Source of the DNA: Pomphorhynchus laevis
Lineage: Eukaryota; Acanthocephala; Palaeacanthocephala; Echinorhynchida; Pomphorhynchidae
Direction: 5' to 3'
DNA length: 64,000 nt
Assembly (NCBI GenBank): GCA_012934845.2
Contig: WNNJ02003835.1
Span: 172,416 to 236,415 of the forward strand
The notes beneath the pieces are model-generated. The model made no database searches and was not told the origin of the DNA. It saw only the letters and a program-made list of their open reading frames with translations. A program made the translations under genes and the position numbers. This document shows positions 21,722 to 34,606 of the stretch, one piece after another. How positions within the stretch are numbered: the stretch's first letter is position 1; every line of letters begins with the position of its first letter.

Positions 21722-24700
21722 TATAATAATAAGCCAGATTAATATTAGGCCTGTTAATAATCGACAACAAAAAATTAGCCCTCCAAATAATCGACAACGT
21801 GCAGTGAATTCTCCAAATCATCGACGGCAATCAATTAACTCTGAGGCTCAATGTTCATTAGTAACGACTGCTAGATCTAGACAAGCAGTTTTTCCGTACA
21901 CTAAGGAAGAGTTCAATATACTAGAGTCAATCCTTCGTAGAGGCAATGTGTATGGATGGATCATATTCATATCGTGAGCGGCTTGAATTTCTAAAGATAC
22001 CATCTTTGGGTCAGAGGCTATATTAAAAAAAAGGATTTATTTTAACGTGGCAAATGCGTGCCAGCGCACGCTTACATGACCACAACAAAACAAAACTGTG
22101 ATTTAGGTGTCGAGAAGGTGTGAACGGAGGAGGTGTTTGAATGTGATAAAGGAGGGAGCGCGGCGGACGTCGAGAGGGAGTTGATTCCAGGCGAGTGAGG
22201 CGGCGACGAGGAAGGATCGGAGACCGTAGTTGTTGGAGTAATTAGGAACGTGGAGTAGAGGGTATGACAGGAACGAAGCGATAGCGAGGTGGGGCGAGTA
22301 TCGTCTAAGAAAGGAAGGTTGATGAACGAAGGGGAGCCGACAGCGATGAGACGAAAAGTAACGAGAAGAAGGCGGAGTTTGATGCGGATGTGGATGGTGG
22401 GCCAGGAGAGTTGGGCAAAATATGTGGATGTGTGGTCGAAGCGACGGAGACGAAAGAGCACTCGAACGGCGGTGTTGATTATTCGTTGTAGGGGTAGGAT
22501 GATGGATTTTGGAGAATTGGCGAAAAGACTGAGGCAGTAATCGATTTTAGGGAAAAGAAGCGATGAAAGAAGAGACATACAAGAACGGAAGTCGATAAGG
22601 GGGCGGATACGGCGGATGTCACGAAGAATTAAGTTAGACGAGCGGACCTTGTCACGGACGAAGGGTTTAAGGGAAAGGTGATCATCGAAATGGAAGCCTA
22701 AGAAAGTGAGATTGTGGACTATAGGGATGATCGATGAGGCAAAAGATACAATGGGAGGAGATATGCTTGGTTTACGGGGAAGGATCCACATTATTTTGGA
22801 CTTTTCGGCGTTTAGAACGAGATGGAGATTGGAGAGACGTTTGTAGATAGAAGAAAGACAGTTGGAGGCAGAAATGCCGATATCGTGTATGCGATGTGCG
22901 GGTGCATGAGCATAGATTAGAATGTCATCGGCGTATTGCATGACGTTAAAGGAGTAAGGTTTGATAAATGGAGAGAGATCGCCAAGCAAAAGAGAGAAAA
23001 GCAGGGGACCTAGGACTGAACCTTGTGGAACCCCGCAAAAAATAGGGATGGGAGGGAGGATGATGAATTAGAACAGACGCGAAAGGAACGGTCGGATAGA
23101 TATGAGGCGAACCAAGCTACGGAGGAGGAAGAAAAGCCGTAATCATAACGAAGGCGAGAAAGGAGGACGGAGTGGTCGACAATGTCGAATGCGGAGGAGA
23201 GGTCGAGGGAGATGAGAACACTATATAGAGCCTTGTCTCGAGAAATGAGTAAGTCGTTGTACACTTTTATGCATGCGATTTCTGTCGAGTGATTAGAGCG
23301 GAAAGCGGATTGGAAAGGAGGGTACAGATTGGATGAGGAGAGATAAGCGTTGATTTGTATTAAGATGAGGCGTTCTAAGAGCTTTGAAAGAGTAGGGAGT
23401 AGTGAAATGGGGCGATAGCTAGAAGGAAGGGAGGGGTCGAGCGATTGTTTCTTAAGGAGGGGACGAACGATTGCGGATTTCCAGTGTGAAGGGAAGATAC
23501 GACTGCGGATGGACGAGTTAAACAAGGTTGTGAGAAATGGGGATATCGATGAGCATATAGATTTTAATATGTGGGTAGGCAGGGGATCGGCAGGTGAGGT
23601 TTTGTTGGGCAAGGACATGAGGACAGATGATACTTCTGTAGGTGAGACAGGGAGAAGATGAAAGAGTTCCGGAAGGATGAGAGTAGACTGGGCAGAGTGG
23701 GATAGGATGGAGACCGGGGTGTGAGAGAGCAGCGTGGATACTTTAGTCTGGAGAAATGACGAATAATCATTAGCATTGATGTTGCACTGCGTATAGGAAC
23801 GAGCCAAGATTGAGTTAAAAGTATGCCAGAGAGTCTTAGAGTTGAATGAAGTGATGATTTTATGCTGCCAAAAGGAGTTGCATTTGGTACGTAGTATGTG
23901 GAGATGAGACCGCCGATGCGCAAGATAGGTATCACGGAAAGACGGAGTGATCGAGCGGAAATCGCGTCTGAGAGAGCGGTGATAGACTCGAAAAGCATGG
24001 CGGAGTCGACGCTTTGAGAGTAGGCATTGGATGTCAAACCATGGGGCACGGTGCAAGCGACGGTGTGGGTGAGACTTGAAGGGCAAGAGAATATCGAGAG
24101 TGGATGTGAGTTCAGAGTCGAAAAGAAAGGCGAGATCGTGAGGAGATGAATATGTTATTGTGGGTAATGATAGAGACGATTTGAGCAAGGCAGAGCGGAG
24201 AAGGGAGAGGTCAAGATTTCCCTAAATGCTACTGTGGCTTGTAGGTGTGTGAGGAGGGGTGTGGTTGCGAGCGAGATCAAGGGTGATAAGAAAGTGATCG
24301 GATAGACCAGGATCAGAGATGGACAGTGAGGTGTGGGCAGCAAAATGATCGGGGACAGCGATGATGTCGAGTGCCCCGCCAAGTATATGTGTGGGGGCAG
24401 TGGAGATTAGTTTGTAATTGTAGTTGGATAGAATGTTGATGAAGCGGATGGAATCTGTGGAAGAGGGGCGGTCTAGGCGGATATTGAAGTCGCCTAGAAC
24501 GAGTGAAGGGATTGAGGACAAAGAACAATGAGAAAGGAGGTCAGCGAGTTCGGTAAAAAATAAGGCTGTAGGAGCTGATGAACCAGGACGGTATACAATG
24601 GCGAGATCTAGAGTGATCGGGTTAGAATAACGACAAGTGAGCAATTCAAAAGAGCAAGGACTGAAAGGGGGATTGATTTTGCGAAGAGACGCTGGGTGAC

Positions 24701-25400
24701 GCGCGAATGCGACGATGCCGCCATGATTAGAGGATTTAGAAGGGCATGAGCTGAGGGGGCGGGCGGATTCGACTAGGGAGCAACCGGCAGAGAGCATACG
24801 GCGAATGGAAAGGTCGTCGGAATCTGAGTGCCAGGATTCGGTGAGGCAGAAGAGATCGATGGATTGCTTGGTGAATAGGTTGAGGATAAGATCGGATTTA
24901 TTGAGAATAGATCTAGTGTTGAGGAGACCGAGGCGGAAACCGTGTGCTGTGGCGAAAGAGACTAGTGGAGAAGACACATAGGAGAGATGGAGCGCCATCG
25001 AATTTTTGGACGGGTGTGGACAACTTGAAAATTTCCGTCTATGTTCGGATGGCGAATGGTTAATGGGACTGATGGGTTTCCCTCGTGCTATTTTAAAGTT
25101 TGTTCTCGTGGCCACCCATTGAAACTATTTAAGTTTCCCCACGGTAAAGTAGTGAGTTTGGCTAGGCTCTCACATCGAGCATTAAACGCCTGGAACACGT
25201 TGCCATGAGAAATAGCATGTGCCAACGACTTTTCTCAATTTAAAGTTCAACTGCGTCAGTGGCTTAACGATCATGGCATTCCGGATGTGTACAATATTAT
25301 GTATCCGCTATTTACTTATTTTTTCTTTTATTTTTTTCATATTTTTCCTGTGATCAGATGAAACAGCCATTTGGTTATAACTTGTATTTTTTATTTAAAC
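21722..25400 (+). mobile_element. Internally deleted CR1-like LINE, split by A2
   Basis: Left part 21722-22028: ORF1-like IRPVNNRQQKIS with repeating NNRQ/NHRRQ units, joined directly to the RT C-terminal ILESILRRGNVYG and RLEFLKIPSLGQRLY. Right part about 25066-25400: FKVCSRGHPLKLFKFPHGK and LSHRALNAWNTLP, then a 3' UTR with GATGAAACAGCCATTTG. Between them sits the minus-strand LINE A2. The RT core is missing, so the copy was deleted before A2 arrived. About 40-60 bp of target also seems lost at the A2 junction. Confidence 0.7.
22030..25064 (-). pseudogene. Family A LINE copy A2, 5'-truncated, ORF2 broken
   Basis: Starts (3' end) at about 22030 with the family tail and stem-loop (22056-22071). 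It runs through RT (22072-22989, with QYADDILIYAH; 23010-24188, with LDLSSAFDIVDHSVLL) to EN (24222-25040, with LVLGDFNIRLD). It is truncated within the last 35 codons of ORF1. The breaks are a frameshift near 23035-23050, between the ORF2 pieces 23010-24188 and 22072-22989, and an in-frame TAG near 24222 where A1 has a Trp codon (RRPWRN). The same nonsense patch is present in A3. It is very similar to A1 otherwise. Confidence 0.85.
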
Positions 25401-25479
25401 AAAATTTATTTTGTACAATAAAATCTGTTTACGCAAATGGGCTTCAAACTCAGGGACTTCAAATACACTTCTATTGTAT

Positions 25480-25935
25480 TATATTATTTTTGTTAGGCAA
25501 GAAACTGTCAGTTAAGCCGAGGCTTTTAAAAGTTATTCTAGACTCAGAAAGTCATGTCAACTTCCTACTCAAGCATGTATTTAGATTATCAGATTCTGAT
25601 TTTCGTATACTCCGTGATTTATCTCCTGTAGGTCGTTTGAGAAGACACGAGGCTTTCGATGAGCTACACCGACGGCTGGAAAGTGACGAAAGCAACCTAT
25701 TTGTCCGGAATTTTCGGGTGGTCAAGTGGCGCCCGGCTGTCAGGTGGAGACCCCTTACTTTTATAGAAGCAGACCACTATCGTAGTGTTGGTTCCTGTGC
25801 AGATGAACTTGCTGACTTCGCAAACGCTACCGATCATGCCAGTTTGCCCTTATACGAACATTTTAGTCGGTTATTCAAATGTTCACAGTCTTTTGGCTCA
25901 GTTCTCTGAACTTAAATTCCTAGAAGCATAAAAAC
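25480..25935 (+). pseudogene. CR1-like LINE fragment: ORF1 C-terminus and start of ORF2
   Basis: KPRLLKVILDSESHVNFLL, FRILRDLSPVGRLRRHEA and FVRNFRVVKWRPAVRWRP form the ORF1 C-terminal domain of the family seen at 1868 and 17582. About 100 bp on, in another frame, LVGYSNVHSLLAQFSELK is the ORF2 endonuclease start. It is cut on both sides. Confidence 0.75.
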
Positions 25936-27532
25936 GTTTTTATTTCGATGAAAGTAATTCATGAAAATATCATTTATGCTATTTATTGGAGCAAGAGATC
26001 CAGTTCCAATAACTAATTATTGGAGCTGGATCAAAGAAAATAGGATTTTTTGATATATCGCTAACTTTGTCCAGATTCTTTAGTGAATTAATTTCTAGTT
26101 TATCCTCAATTTAAATTTCTCTTTCACGTAAGTGTTTAACCTGATCTAAAATGGAATCAATTTCCAGAGTGATTTCCTCAGAGTCATCTATCGTGACAAA
26201 TGTCAGAGTCATGTAGTAACTATGAATCACAAAATCACTTTGTGATATAAACTTTACAAAATCTAGCTCGTTTTGTAATAATTTGCATGTTAGCACGAGT
26301 TCAAAATAAAGCTATCAAGTTTTGAAATTAAACAAAACATTAAATTGAGGATTTGTCATTTTAAATACACTAATAGCAAGAAAAAAGCGACGACATTAAC
26401 TTTTACAATGTAATTGATATATGCAATTAATCAAAAACTTGATTTCTATGTATGGAAAGCAACAAGTCTTGTCTATTCAACGCAATTGAGCACATCCGCA
26501 ACATGCTATTCGTGCTTGAGCGCATTTGCAACACGCTGAGAAACATAATGCCAGCACAGCCGCGTCTGTAAAATATATTTTATAGGCGAAGGAATTTAAA
26601 ACGTTTTATAGGTCGATGAATAGGAGCCAAAACCTGATAGCATAGCAGTTCCTCCTGCTGACCTCTAATCCTTATTCTGATACATCGTCTGTTGTTTATT
26701 AGTCGATTCATAAAAAATGAATTTTATTTTAAATTTCAATTTTTTCTTTAAACTTGATATAAATATGAATTGTACAAAATATTATATAATTATTTATTAT
26801 TTATCTTTATTTACATATAGTATAAAATACGTAGACTCAGTTAGCTGATCTGATATATTTAAAGAGCTCATATACAGTTGATGTATTTGCATATTTAAGC
26901 ATAAAACTCAGAATATGTTGCACTATTTCGCCTAAATATTAGCTATTATTTATATATAATTTAACAATATATTATTTTCATAAAAAATAGGAAAATTTGA
27001 CAACGGAAACATTTCTGCTCTGAAAATTCAACACATTAGTTTTTGAATGAAATCCATACATTTCACTCCTTATTAATTATATTTTAAATAATCATTTATA
27101 ATTTAATTAATTAAATTTTATTTAGCATTGTGTTTTAATTCATAAATTTTATAAGTATACTTAGTTAGCTGATCCGATTTCACAATACGTTATTCAATGG
27201 GTGACTCGATATATTTAACTTAATATTAATTATATCAATTTGCGATATTCACAAATAAATTTACGATATAAAAAATTAAAGATAAATTTAAATAATTTGT
27301 ATTTATTGTAAACAATGACTTAACTAATTAATGTCATTAATTAATTAATAATTGACATCGCATCTTAGAAAAATTGAATTTTCAGATTCTTATAAAACAT
27401 CACATGATTAAATTATCTATTTTCAAAGAACATGTTTTTTCTTAAGAAAAATGTATTTGTAGATAAAATATTTATGATTATTAAATAATTGTCAGTTGAT
27501 CATATATCTTCAATTATTGATCATTTGAGGCA
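25936..27532. other. AT-rich spacer containing Naiad 3' UTR traces
   Basis: No coding sequence recognised. 26625-26720 holds a plus-oriented copy of the conserved Naiad 3' UTR motif (CCTGATAGCATAGCAGTTCC). 26823-26855 and a partial copy near 27155 hold the ATACGTAGACTCAGTTAGCTG motif. The rest is A/T-rich with no repeat recognised. Confidence 0.5.
26625..26720 (+). repeat. Conserved PLE UTR motif 1
   Basis: Core AACCTGATAGCATAGCAGTT, then CTGACCTCTAAT, TTATTCTGATAC and TTTATTAGTC. It matches the 3' UTRs of the Naiad elements at 42890, 49320 and 61480 and the spacer units of the 27.5-38.2 kb array. No Naiad coding region is attached here. Confidence 0.75.
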
Positions 27533-27832
27533 AAGTCAAATCAAAAAGAACATCAAAAATGACTCCGATATATGAAGTCTCTTTAATAAAAAGATTAGCT
27601 ACCGAGAGCTATCATTATTGTTTGCATTTTAAAATGCAAACCTCTTGGGATGCAAATTTCTTCGTTTTTTATAAATTTAAAAATGAGAATTTTAGAAAAC
27701 ACGACCTAAAAGTTACCCAATTTCTTTGAAAATTCGAAGAAAATTAATTATACCAATTTATAGTATCAATATATCTAATAAGGGTCAAATAACCAGGAAA
27801 CAAAGTTATCAAAGTCATAATTAGTTATCAAA
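27533..27832. repeat. Partial spacer unit (right half) opening the array
   Basis: It begins GTCAAATCAAAAAGAACATC and ends at the AAATTTG junction with PLE copy 1. It equals the second half of the units at 29190, 29877, 31923, 32608 and 37141. Confidence 0.8.
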
Positions 27833-28990
27833 TTTGCACAACACCGAAACTCACAATATCCCAATGGTCGAGTCTCATACAATGGTGCACCTCCAAAAAT
27901 TCATTCTTGTTCAATGGAAATATTTATGATCAGATCGATGGTGTAGCCATGGGCTCTCCGTTAGGACCGACACTCGCAAACATCTATATGAGTTCCTGTG
28001 AGGCGGATGCTTACTCTTTTATACCATCCCTAAAATACTGGTGGAGATATGTCGACGATGTCTTTATGGTGCTGAGTGAGAAACCCTCACTGAATGAATT
28101 AGAAAGCTCGCTCAATGGGAAAGACTCTGCAATCCAATGGGATGTGTGTTTCGAGAGCAGTACCAGCTCTATTTCCTTCTTGGACGTCTTTGTCAAGAGA
28201 CACGATAGCAGCGTCATTACATCAGTGTTCAGAAAACCAGGTATTTCTTGGTGCCCGCCACCTTGGCACACATATGCAGATCGCTACAAAATATCTACTG
28301 CGATTTCTTTGTTGACACGACCGACACTTATTTGCTCATCTAAACAAACCGCTTTTTACGAACAAATGTCCATAAAGAAAAAACTAACACAAAGAGGATA
28401 CCCAAAATGGGCAATCATTATGGCTGAAAAACAGTCAAAAAACTCCTACGTCGTCGCATGAACTTATCTAACCCTGATGAGGTTAGAACAAACACAGTCC
28501 CAAGTCTGACCTCGTATATTGGCACAACCTTTATCAACAACTCGTGCAGCAGATCACTACAAAACAATCTAAAGCGCTCAGGATTGACGAATATTCGAAT
28601 TTTCCACAAAAGATGTTGCACTTTATCTGGGATGTTCACAAATAAACCAAAATTGTCCCCTGTAAGTGGCGTATACCGCATTCCTTGCCAAGATTGTGAC
28701 GGGGTTATGTAGGACAAACCCGACAAACATTCTCCAAGCGCATTTATCAGCATCGATATGCGCTAAAACGGGTTGACTCCTCGTCTGCCATTGTTAACCA
28801 CGTCCTATCGACCGATCATGGGATTGACTTTGGAAAAGCTAAGATTATCTGTGTTGAAAACAACTTGCAACGTCGTCTTATAAAAGAATCAATTTTAATA
28901 AATTCCGAAGCGAATCCGATGGCCGGAAATAAGTCTAACTGGTCACTACGATTACCAGTACCGCATGAAATTGTGGACGGTATCACGTAA
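27833..28990 (+). pseudogene. Canonical PLE copy 1: RT C-terminal half and GIY-YIG endonuclease
   Basis: RT: DGVAMGSPLGPTLANIYM (motif B), WWRYVDDVFMVLSEKP (motif C, YVDD), FLDVFVKRHDSSVITSVFRK, then the PLE thumb. In another frame the GIY-YIG nuclease begins SGVYRIPCQDCDGV and ends at a TAA at 28988-28990. Canonical Penelope-like elements place GIY-YIG after RT, as here. The 5' 1.1 kb is missing. The reading frame breaks between RT and GIY-YIG and again inside the GIY-YIG start; the latter break is shared by all four copies. Unlike copies 2-4, it keeps a Tyr codon (TAC) after KQTAF. Confidence 0.85.
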
Positions 28991-29189
28991 ACGAATGGAC
29001 TTCTTCCGTGGTATTCCTTGTATAAAACATTATCTCTGTATTGCCATTTTATGTCTGTTTGATTTTTTTATCTGTTGACAAGAACCGTTTGGTCGAGCTC
29101 AAATAAAAACGATTCAAACTTTATTTCGCAAGTCTATAATGAATGATCGATACAACAATCTAATCAGAGACTTGCACGCAACTATATCT
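28991..29189 (+). other. PLE 3' UTR and first codons of the next PLE ORF
   Basis: After the stop comes a 3' UTR with AAATAAAA-like A/T stretches. Then ATG at 29140 opens about 17 codons (MNDRYNNLIRDLHATIS) that equal the start of the full-length PLE ORF at 34607. The fragment is cut there by a spacer unit. It therefore comes from a head-to-tail PLE dimer. Confidence 0.75.
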
Positions 29190-30565
29190 AAATTTGTGTA
29201 TCACAAATTTGTGTACCACAAATTTGTTATCGAATAACAAACGATGTTCATAATTAATTTTTTTGTAATTAACCTGATGATTTTAATTCGAAATCATGTA
29301 AATGTGGGCAAACTTAAACTATAAAATTATATTGCTTAACTAAGACCGCATAGTTTATACTATAAATGCGAAAATGCAAATATCTTAATCTTTAAAGGAA
29401 GTTTTATAGCTCAATATTTTTAAACAGATTGATAGATGTTATGCGACGTATCAGAATAAAGATTATAGCCTATCAGAATGATCTGCGATGTTATCATGTT
29501 TCGTTTTATGTTCCTAAATTGCACCTGTTAATTAATATCTTTCTATATCAATATTTAACGTCAAATCCAAAAATATAACGTCAAATCAAAAAGAACATCA
29601 AAAATGACTCCGATATATAAAGTCTCTTTAATAAAAAGATTAGCTACCGAGAGCTATCATTATTGTTTGCATTTTAAAATACAAACATCTTGGGATGCAA
29701 ATTTCTTCGTTTTTTATAAATTTAAAAATGAGAATTTTAGAAAACACGACCTAAAAACTTACCCAATTTCATTGAAAATTCGAAGAAAATTAATTATACC
29801 AATTTATAGTATCAATATATCTAATATAAGTCAAATTACCGGGAAACAAAGTTATCAAAGTCATAATTAGTTATCAAATTTGTGTATCACAAATTTGTGT
29901 ACCACAAATTTGTTATCGAATAACAAACGATGTTCATAATTAATTTTTTTGTAATTAACCTGATGATTTTAATTCGAGATCATGTAAATGTGGGGAAACT
30001 TGAACTATAAAATTATATTGCTTAACTAAGACCGCATAGTTTATACTATAAATTCGAAAATGCAAATATCTTAATCTTAAAAAGAAGTTTATTGCTCAGT
30101 ATTTTTATAAACAGATTAATAGATGTTATGCGAAGTATCAGAATAAATATTATAGCCTATCAGAATGATCTGCGATGTTATTAGGTTTCGTTTTATGTTC
30201 CTAAATTGCACCTGTTAATTAATATCTTTCTATATCAATATTTAACGTCAAATCCAAAAATATAACGTCAAATCAAAAAGAACATCAAAAATGACTCCGA
30301 TATATAAAGTCTCTTTAATAAAAAGATTAGCTACCGAGAGCTATCATTATTGTTTGCATTTTAAAATACAAACATCTTGGGATGCAAATTTCTTCGTTTT
30401 TTATAAATTTAAAAATGAGAATTTTAGAAAACACGACCTAAAAGTTACCCAATTTCTTTGAAAATTCGAAGAAAATTAATTATACCAATTTATAGTATCA
30501 ATATATCTAATAAGGGTCAAATAACCAGGAAACAAAGTTATCAAAGTCATAATTAGTTATCAAAT
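29190..30565. repeat. Spacer units 1 and 2 (29190-29876, 29877-30565)
   Basis: Each begins with AAATTTGTGTATCAC, AAATTTGTGTACCAC (a 9-bp stem) and TTTGTTATCGAATAACAAA. Near 29438-29505 and 30120-30210 each holds a reverse-complement version of PLE UTR motif 1 (GTATCAGAATAAAGATTATA). An 88-codon open frame in each unit (for example 29604-29870) is broken in sister units and shows no known domain, so I do not call it a gene. Confidence 0.8.
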
Positions 30566-31723
30566 TTGCACAACACCGAAACTCACAATATCCCAATGGT
30601 CGAGTCTCATACAATGGTGCACCTCCAAAAATTCATTCTTGTTCAATGGAAATATTTATGATCCGATCGATGGTGTAGCCATGGGCTTTCCGTTAGGACC
30701 GACACTCGCAAACATCTATATGAGTTCCTGTGAGGCGGATGCTTACTCTTTTATACCATCCCTAAAATACTGGTGGAGATATTTCGATGATGTCTTTATG
30801 GTGCTGAGTGAGAAACCCTCACTGAATGAATTAGAAAGCTCGCTCAATTGGAAAGACTCTGCAATCCAATGGGATCTATGTTTCGAGAGCAGTACCAGCT
30901 CTATTTCCTTCTTGGACGTCTTGGTCAAGCGACACGATAGCAGCGTCATTACATCAGTGTTCAGAAAACCAGGTATTTCTTGGTGCCCGCCACCTTGGCA
31001 CACATATGCAGATCGCTACAAAATATCTACTGCGATTTCTTTGTTGACACGACCGACTCTTATTTGCTCATCTAAACGAACCGCTTTTTAAGAACAAATG
31101 ACTCTAAAGAAAAAACTAACACAAATAGGATACCCAAAATGGGCAATCATTATGGCTGAAAAACAGTCAAAAAAAACTCCTACGTCGTCGCATGAACTTA
31201 TCTAACCCTGATGAGGTTAGAACAAACACAGTCCCAAGTCTGACCTCGTATATTGGCACTACCTTTATCAACAACTCGTGCAGCAGATCACTACAAAACG
31301 ATCTTAAGCGCTCAGGATTGACGAATATTCGAATTTACCACAAAAGATGTTGCACTCTATCTGGGATGTTCAAAAAGAAACCAAAATTGTCCCCTGTAAG
31401 TGGCGTATACCGCATTTCTTGCCAAGATTGTGACGGGGTTATGTAGGACAAACCCGACAAACATTCTCCCAGCGCATTTATCAGCATCGATATGCGCTAA
31501 AACGGGGTGACTCCTCGTCTGCCATTGTCAACCACGTCCTATCGACCGATCACGGGATTGACTTTGGAAAAGCTAAGATTATCTGTGGTGAAAAAACATG
31601 CAACGTCGTCTTATAAAAGAATCAATCTTAATAAATTCCGAAGCGAATCCGATGGCCGGAAATAAGTCTAACTGGTCACTACGATTACCAGTACCGCATG
31701 AAATTGTGGACGGTATCACGTAA
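30566..31723 (+). pseudogene. Canonical PLE copy 2: RT C-terminal half and GIY-YIG
   Basis: Same content and boundaries as copy 1. Differences: FFDD replaces YVDD at the catalytic box (WWRYFDDVF), GFPLGP replaces GSPLGP in motif B, and TAA ends the RT frame at 31088-31090, as in copies 3 and 4. The GIY-YIG frame has the shared break near its start and a further indel near 31592. The altered YVDD box would abolish or weaken polymerase activity. Confidence 0.83.
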
Positions 31724-31922
31724 ACGAATGGACTTCTTCCGTGGTATTCCTAGTATAAAACATTATCTCTGTATTGTCATTTTATGTCTGTTTGATTTTT
31801 TTATCTGTTGACAAGAACCGTTTGGTCGAGCTCAAATAAAAACGATTCAAACTTTATTTCGCAAGTCTATAATGAATGATCGATACAACAATCTAATCAA
31901 AGACTTGCACGCAACTATATCT

Positions 31923-33299
31923 AAATTTGTGTATCACAAATTTGTGTACCACAAATTTGTTATCGAATAACAAACGATGTTCATAATTAATTTTTTTGTA
32001 ATTAACCTGATGATTTTAATTCGAGATCATGTAAATGTGGGCAAACTTAAACTATAAAATTATATTGCTTAACTAAGACCGCATAGTTTATACTATAAAT
32101 GCGAAAATGCAAATATCTTAATCTTTAAAGGAAGTTTTATAGCTCAATATTTTTAAACAGATTAATAGATATTATGCGACGTATCAGAATAAAGATTATA
32201 GCCTATCAGAATGATCTGCAATGTTATCATGTTTCGTTTTATGTTCCTAAATTGCACCTGTTAATTAATATCTTTCTATATCAATATATAACGTCAAATC
32301 CAAAAATATAACGTCAAATCAAAAAGAACATCAAAAATGACTCTGATATATGAAGTCTCTTTAATAAAAAGATTAGCTACCGAGAGCTATCATTATTGTT
32401 TGCATTTTAAAATACAAACATCTTGGGATGCAAATTTCTTCGTTTTTTATAAATTTAAAAATGAGAATTTTAGAAAACACGACCTAAAAACATACCCAAT
32501 TTCATTGAAAATACGAAAAAATTAATTATACCAATTTATAGTATCAATATATCTAATATAAGTCAAATTACCGGGAAACAAAGTTATCAAAGTCATAATT
32601 AGTTATCAAATTTGTGTATCACAAATTTGTGTACCACAAATTTGTTATCGAATAACAAACGATGTTCATAATTAATTTTTTTGTAATTAACCTGATGATT
32701 TTAATTCGAGATCATGTAAATGTGGGGAAACTTGAACTATAAAATTATATTGCTTAACTAAGACCGCATAGTTTATACTATAAATTCGAAAATGCAAATA
32801 TCTTAATCTAAAAAGGAAGTTTTATAGCTCAGTATTTTTATAAACAGATTAATAGATGTTATTCGACGTATCAGAAAAAATATTATAGCCTATCAGAATG
32901 ATCTGCGATGTTATCAGGTTTCGTTTTATGTTCCTAAATTGCACATGTTAATTAATATCTTTCTATATCAATATATAACGTCAAATCCAAAAATATAACG
33001 TCAAATCAAAAAGAACATCAAAAATGACTCCGATATATAAAGTCTCTTTAATAAAAAGATTAGCTACCGAGAGCTATCATTATTGTTTGCATTTTAAAAT
33101 ACAAACATCTTGGGATGCAAATTTCTTCGTTTTTTATAAATTTAAAAATGAGAATTTTAGAAAACACGACCTAAAAACTTACCCAATTTCTTTGAAAATT
33201 CGAAGAAAATTAATTATACCAATTTATAGTATCAATATATCTAATAAGGGTCAAATAACCAGGAAACAAAGTTATCAAAGTCATAATTAGTTATCAAAT
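31923..33299. repeat. Spacer units 3 and 4 (31923-32607, 32608-33299)
   Basis: Same architecture as units 1 and 2: 9-bp AAATTTGTG stem, TTTGTTAT hairpin and motif 1 in reverse complement near 32170-32250 and 32850-32940. Unit 4 ends at the AAATTTG junction with PLE copy 3. Confidence 0.8.
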
Positions 33300-34458
33300 T
33301 TGCACAACACCGAAACTCACAATATCCCAATGGTCGAGTCTCATACAATGGTGCACCTCCAAAAATTCATTCTTGTTCAATGGAAATATTTATGATCCGA
33401 TCGATGGTGTAGCCATGGGCTTTCCGTTAGGACCGACACTCGCAAACATCTATATGAGTTCCTGTGAGGCGGATGCTTACTCTTTTATACCATCCCTAAA
33501 ATACTGGTGGAGATATGTCGACGATGTCTTTATGGTGCTGAGTGAGAAACCCTCACTGAATGAATTAGAAAGCTCGCTCAATTGGAAAGACTCTGCAATC
33601 CAATGGGATCTATGTTTCAAGAGCAGTACCAGCTCTATTTCGTTCTTGGACGTCTTGGTCAAGCGACACGATAGCAGCGTCATTACATCATTGTTCAGAA
33701 AACCAGGTATTTCTTGGTGCCCGCCACCTTGGCACACATATGCAGATCGCTACAAAATATCTACTGCTATTTCTTTGTTGACACGACCGACTCTTATTTG
33801 CTCATCTAAACGAACCGCTTTTTAAGAACAAATGACCATAAAGAACAAACTAACACAAAGAGGATACCCAAAATGGGCAATCATTATGGCTGAAAAACAG
33901 TCAAAAAAAACTCCTACGTCGTCGCATGAACTTATCTAACCCTGATGAGGTTAGAACAAACACAGTCCCAAGTCTGACCTCGTATATTGGCACAACCTTT
34001 ATCAACAACTCGTGCAGCAGATCACTACAAAACGATCTTAAGCGCTCAGGATTGACGAATATTCGAATTTACCACAAAAGATGTTGCACTCTATCTGGGA
34101 TGTTCAAAAAGAAACCAAAATTGTCCCCTGTAAGTGGCGTATACCGCATTCTTTGCCAAGATTGTGACGGGGTTATGTAGGACAAACCCGACAAACATTC
34201 TCCCAGCGCATTTATCAGCATCGATATGCGCTAAAACGGGGTGACTCCTCGTCTGCCATTGTCAACCACGTCCTATCGACCGATCACGGGATTGACTTTG
34301 GAAAAGCTAAGATTATCTGTGTTGAAAACAACATGCAACGTCGTCTTATAAAAGAATCAATCTTAATAAATTCCGAAGCGAATCCGATGGCCGGAAATAA
34401 GTCTAACTGGTCACTACGATTACCAGTACCGCATGAAATTGTGGACGGTATCACGTAA
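33300..34458 (+). pseudogene. Canonical PLE copy 3: RT C-terminal half and GIY-YIG
   Basis: Same 5' boundary as copies 1 and 2. It keeps the YVDD box (WWRYVDDVF) and shares GFPLGP and ELESSLNWKDS with copy 2. It has the TAA after RTAF shared with copies 2 and 4, and the same GIY-YIG break as all copies. The mix of shared features differs from position to position, which suggests exchange between copies. Confidence 0.83.
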
Positions 34459-34606
34459 ACGAATGGACTTCTTCCGTGGTATTCCTAGTATAAAACATTA
34501 TCTCTGTATTGTCATTTTATGTCTGTTTGATTTTTTTATCTGTTGACAAGCACCGTTTGGTCGAGCTCCAATAAAAACGATTCAAACTTTATTTCGCAAG
34601 TCTATA

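Noticed and set aside
29604-33290. 88-codon ORF repeated in the spacer units as a small gene
   Set aside because: It is frameshifted in sister units, is A/T-driven in composition, has no motif and lies in repeat DNA.
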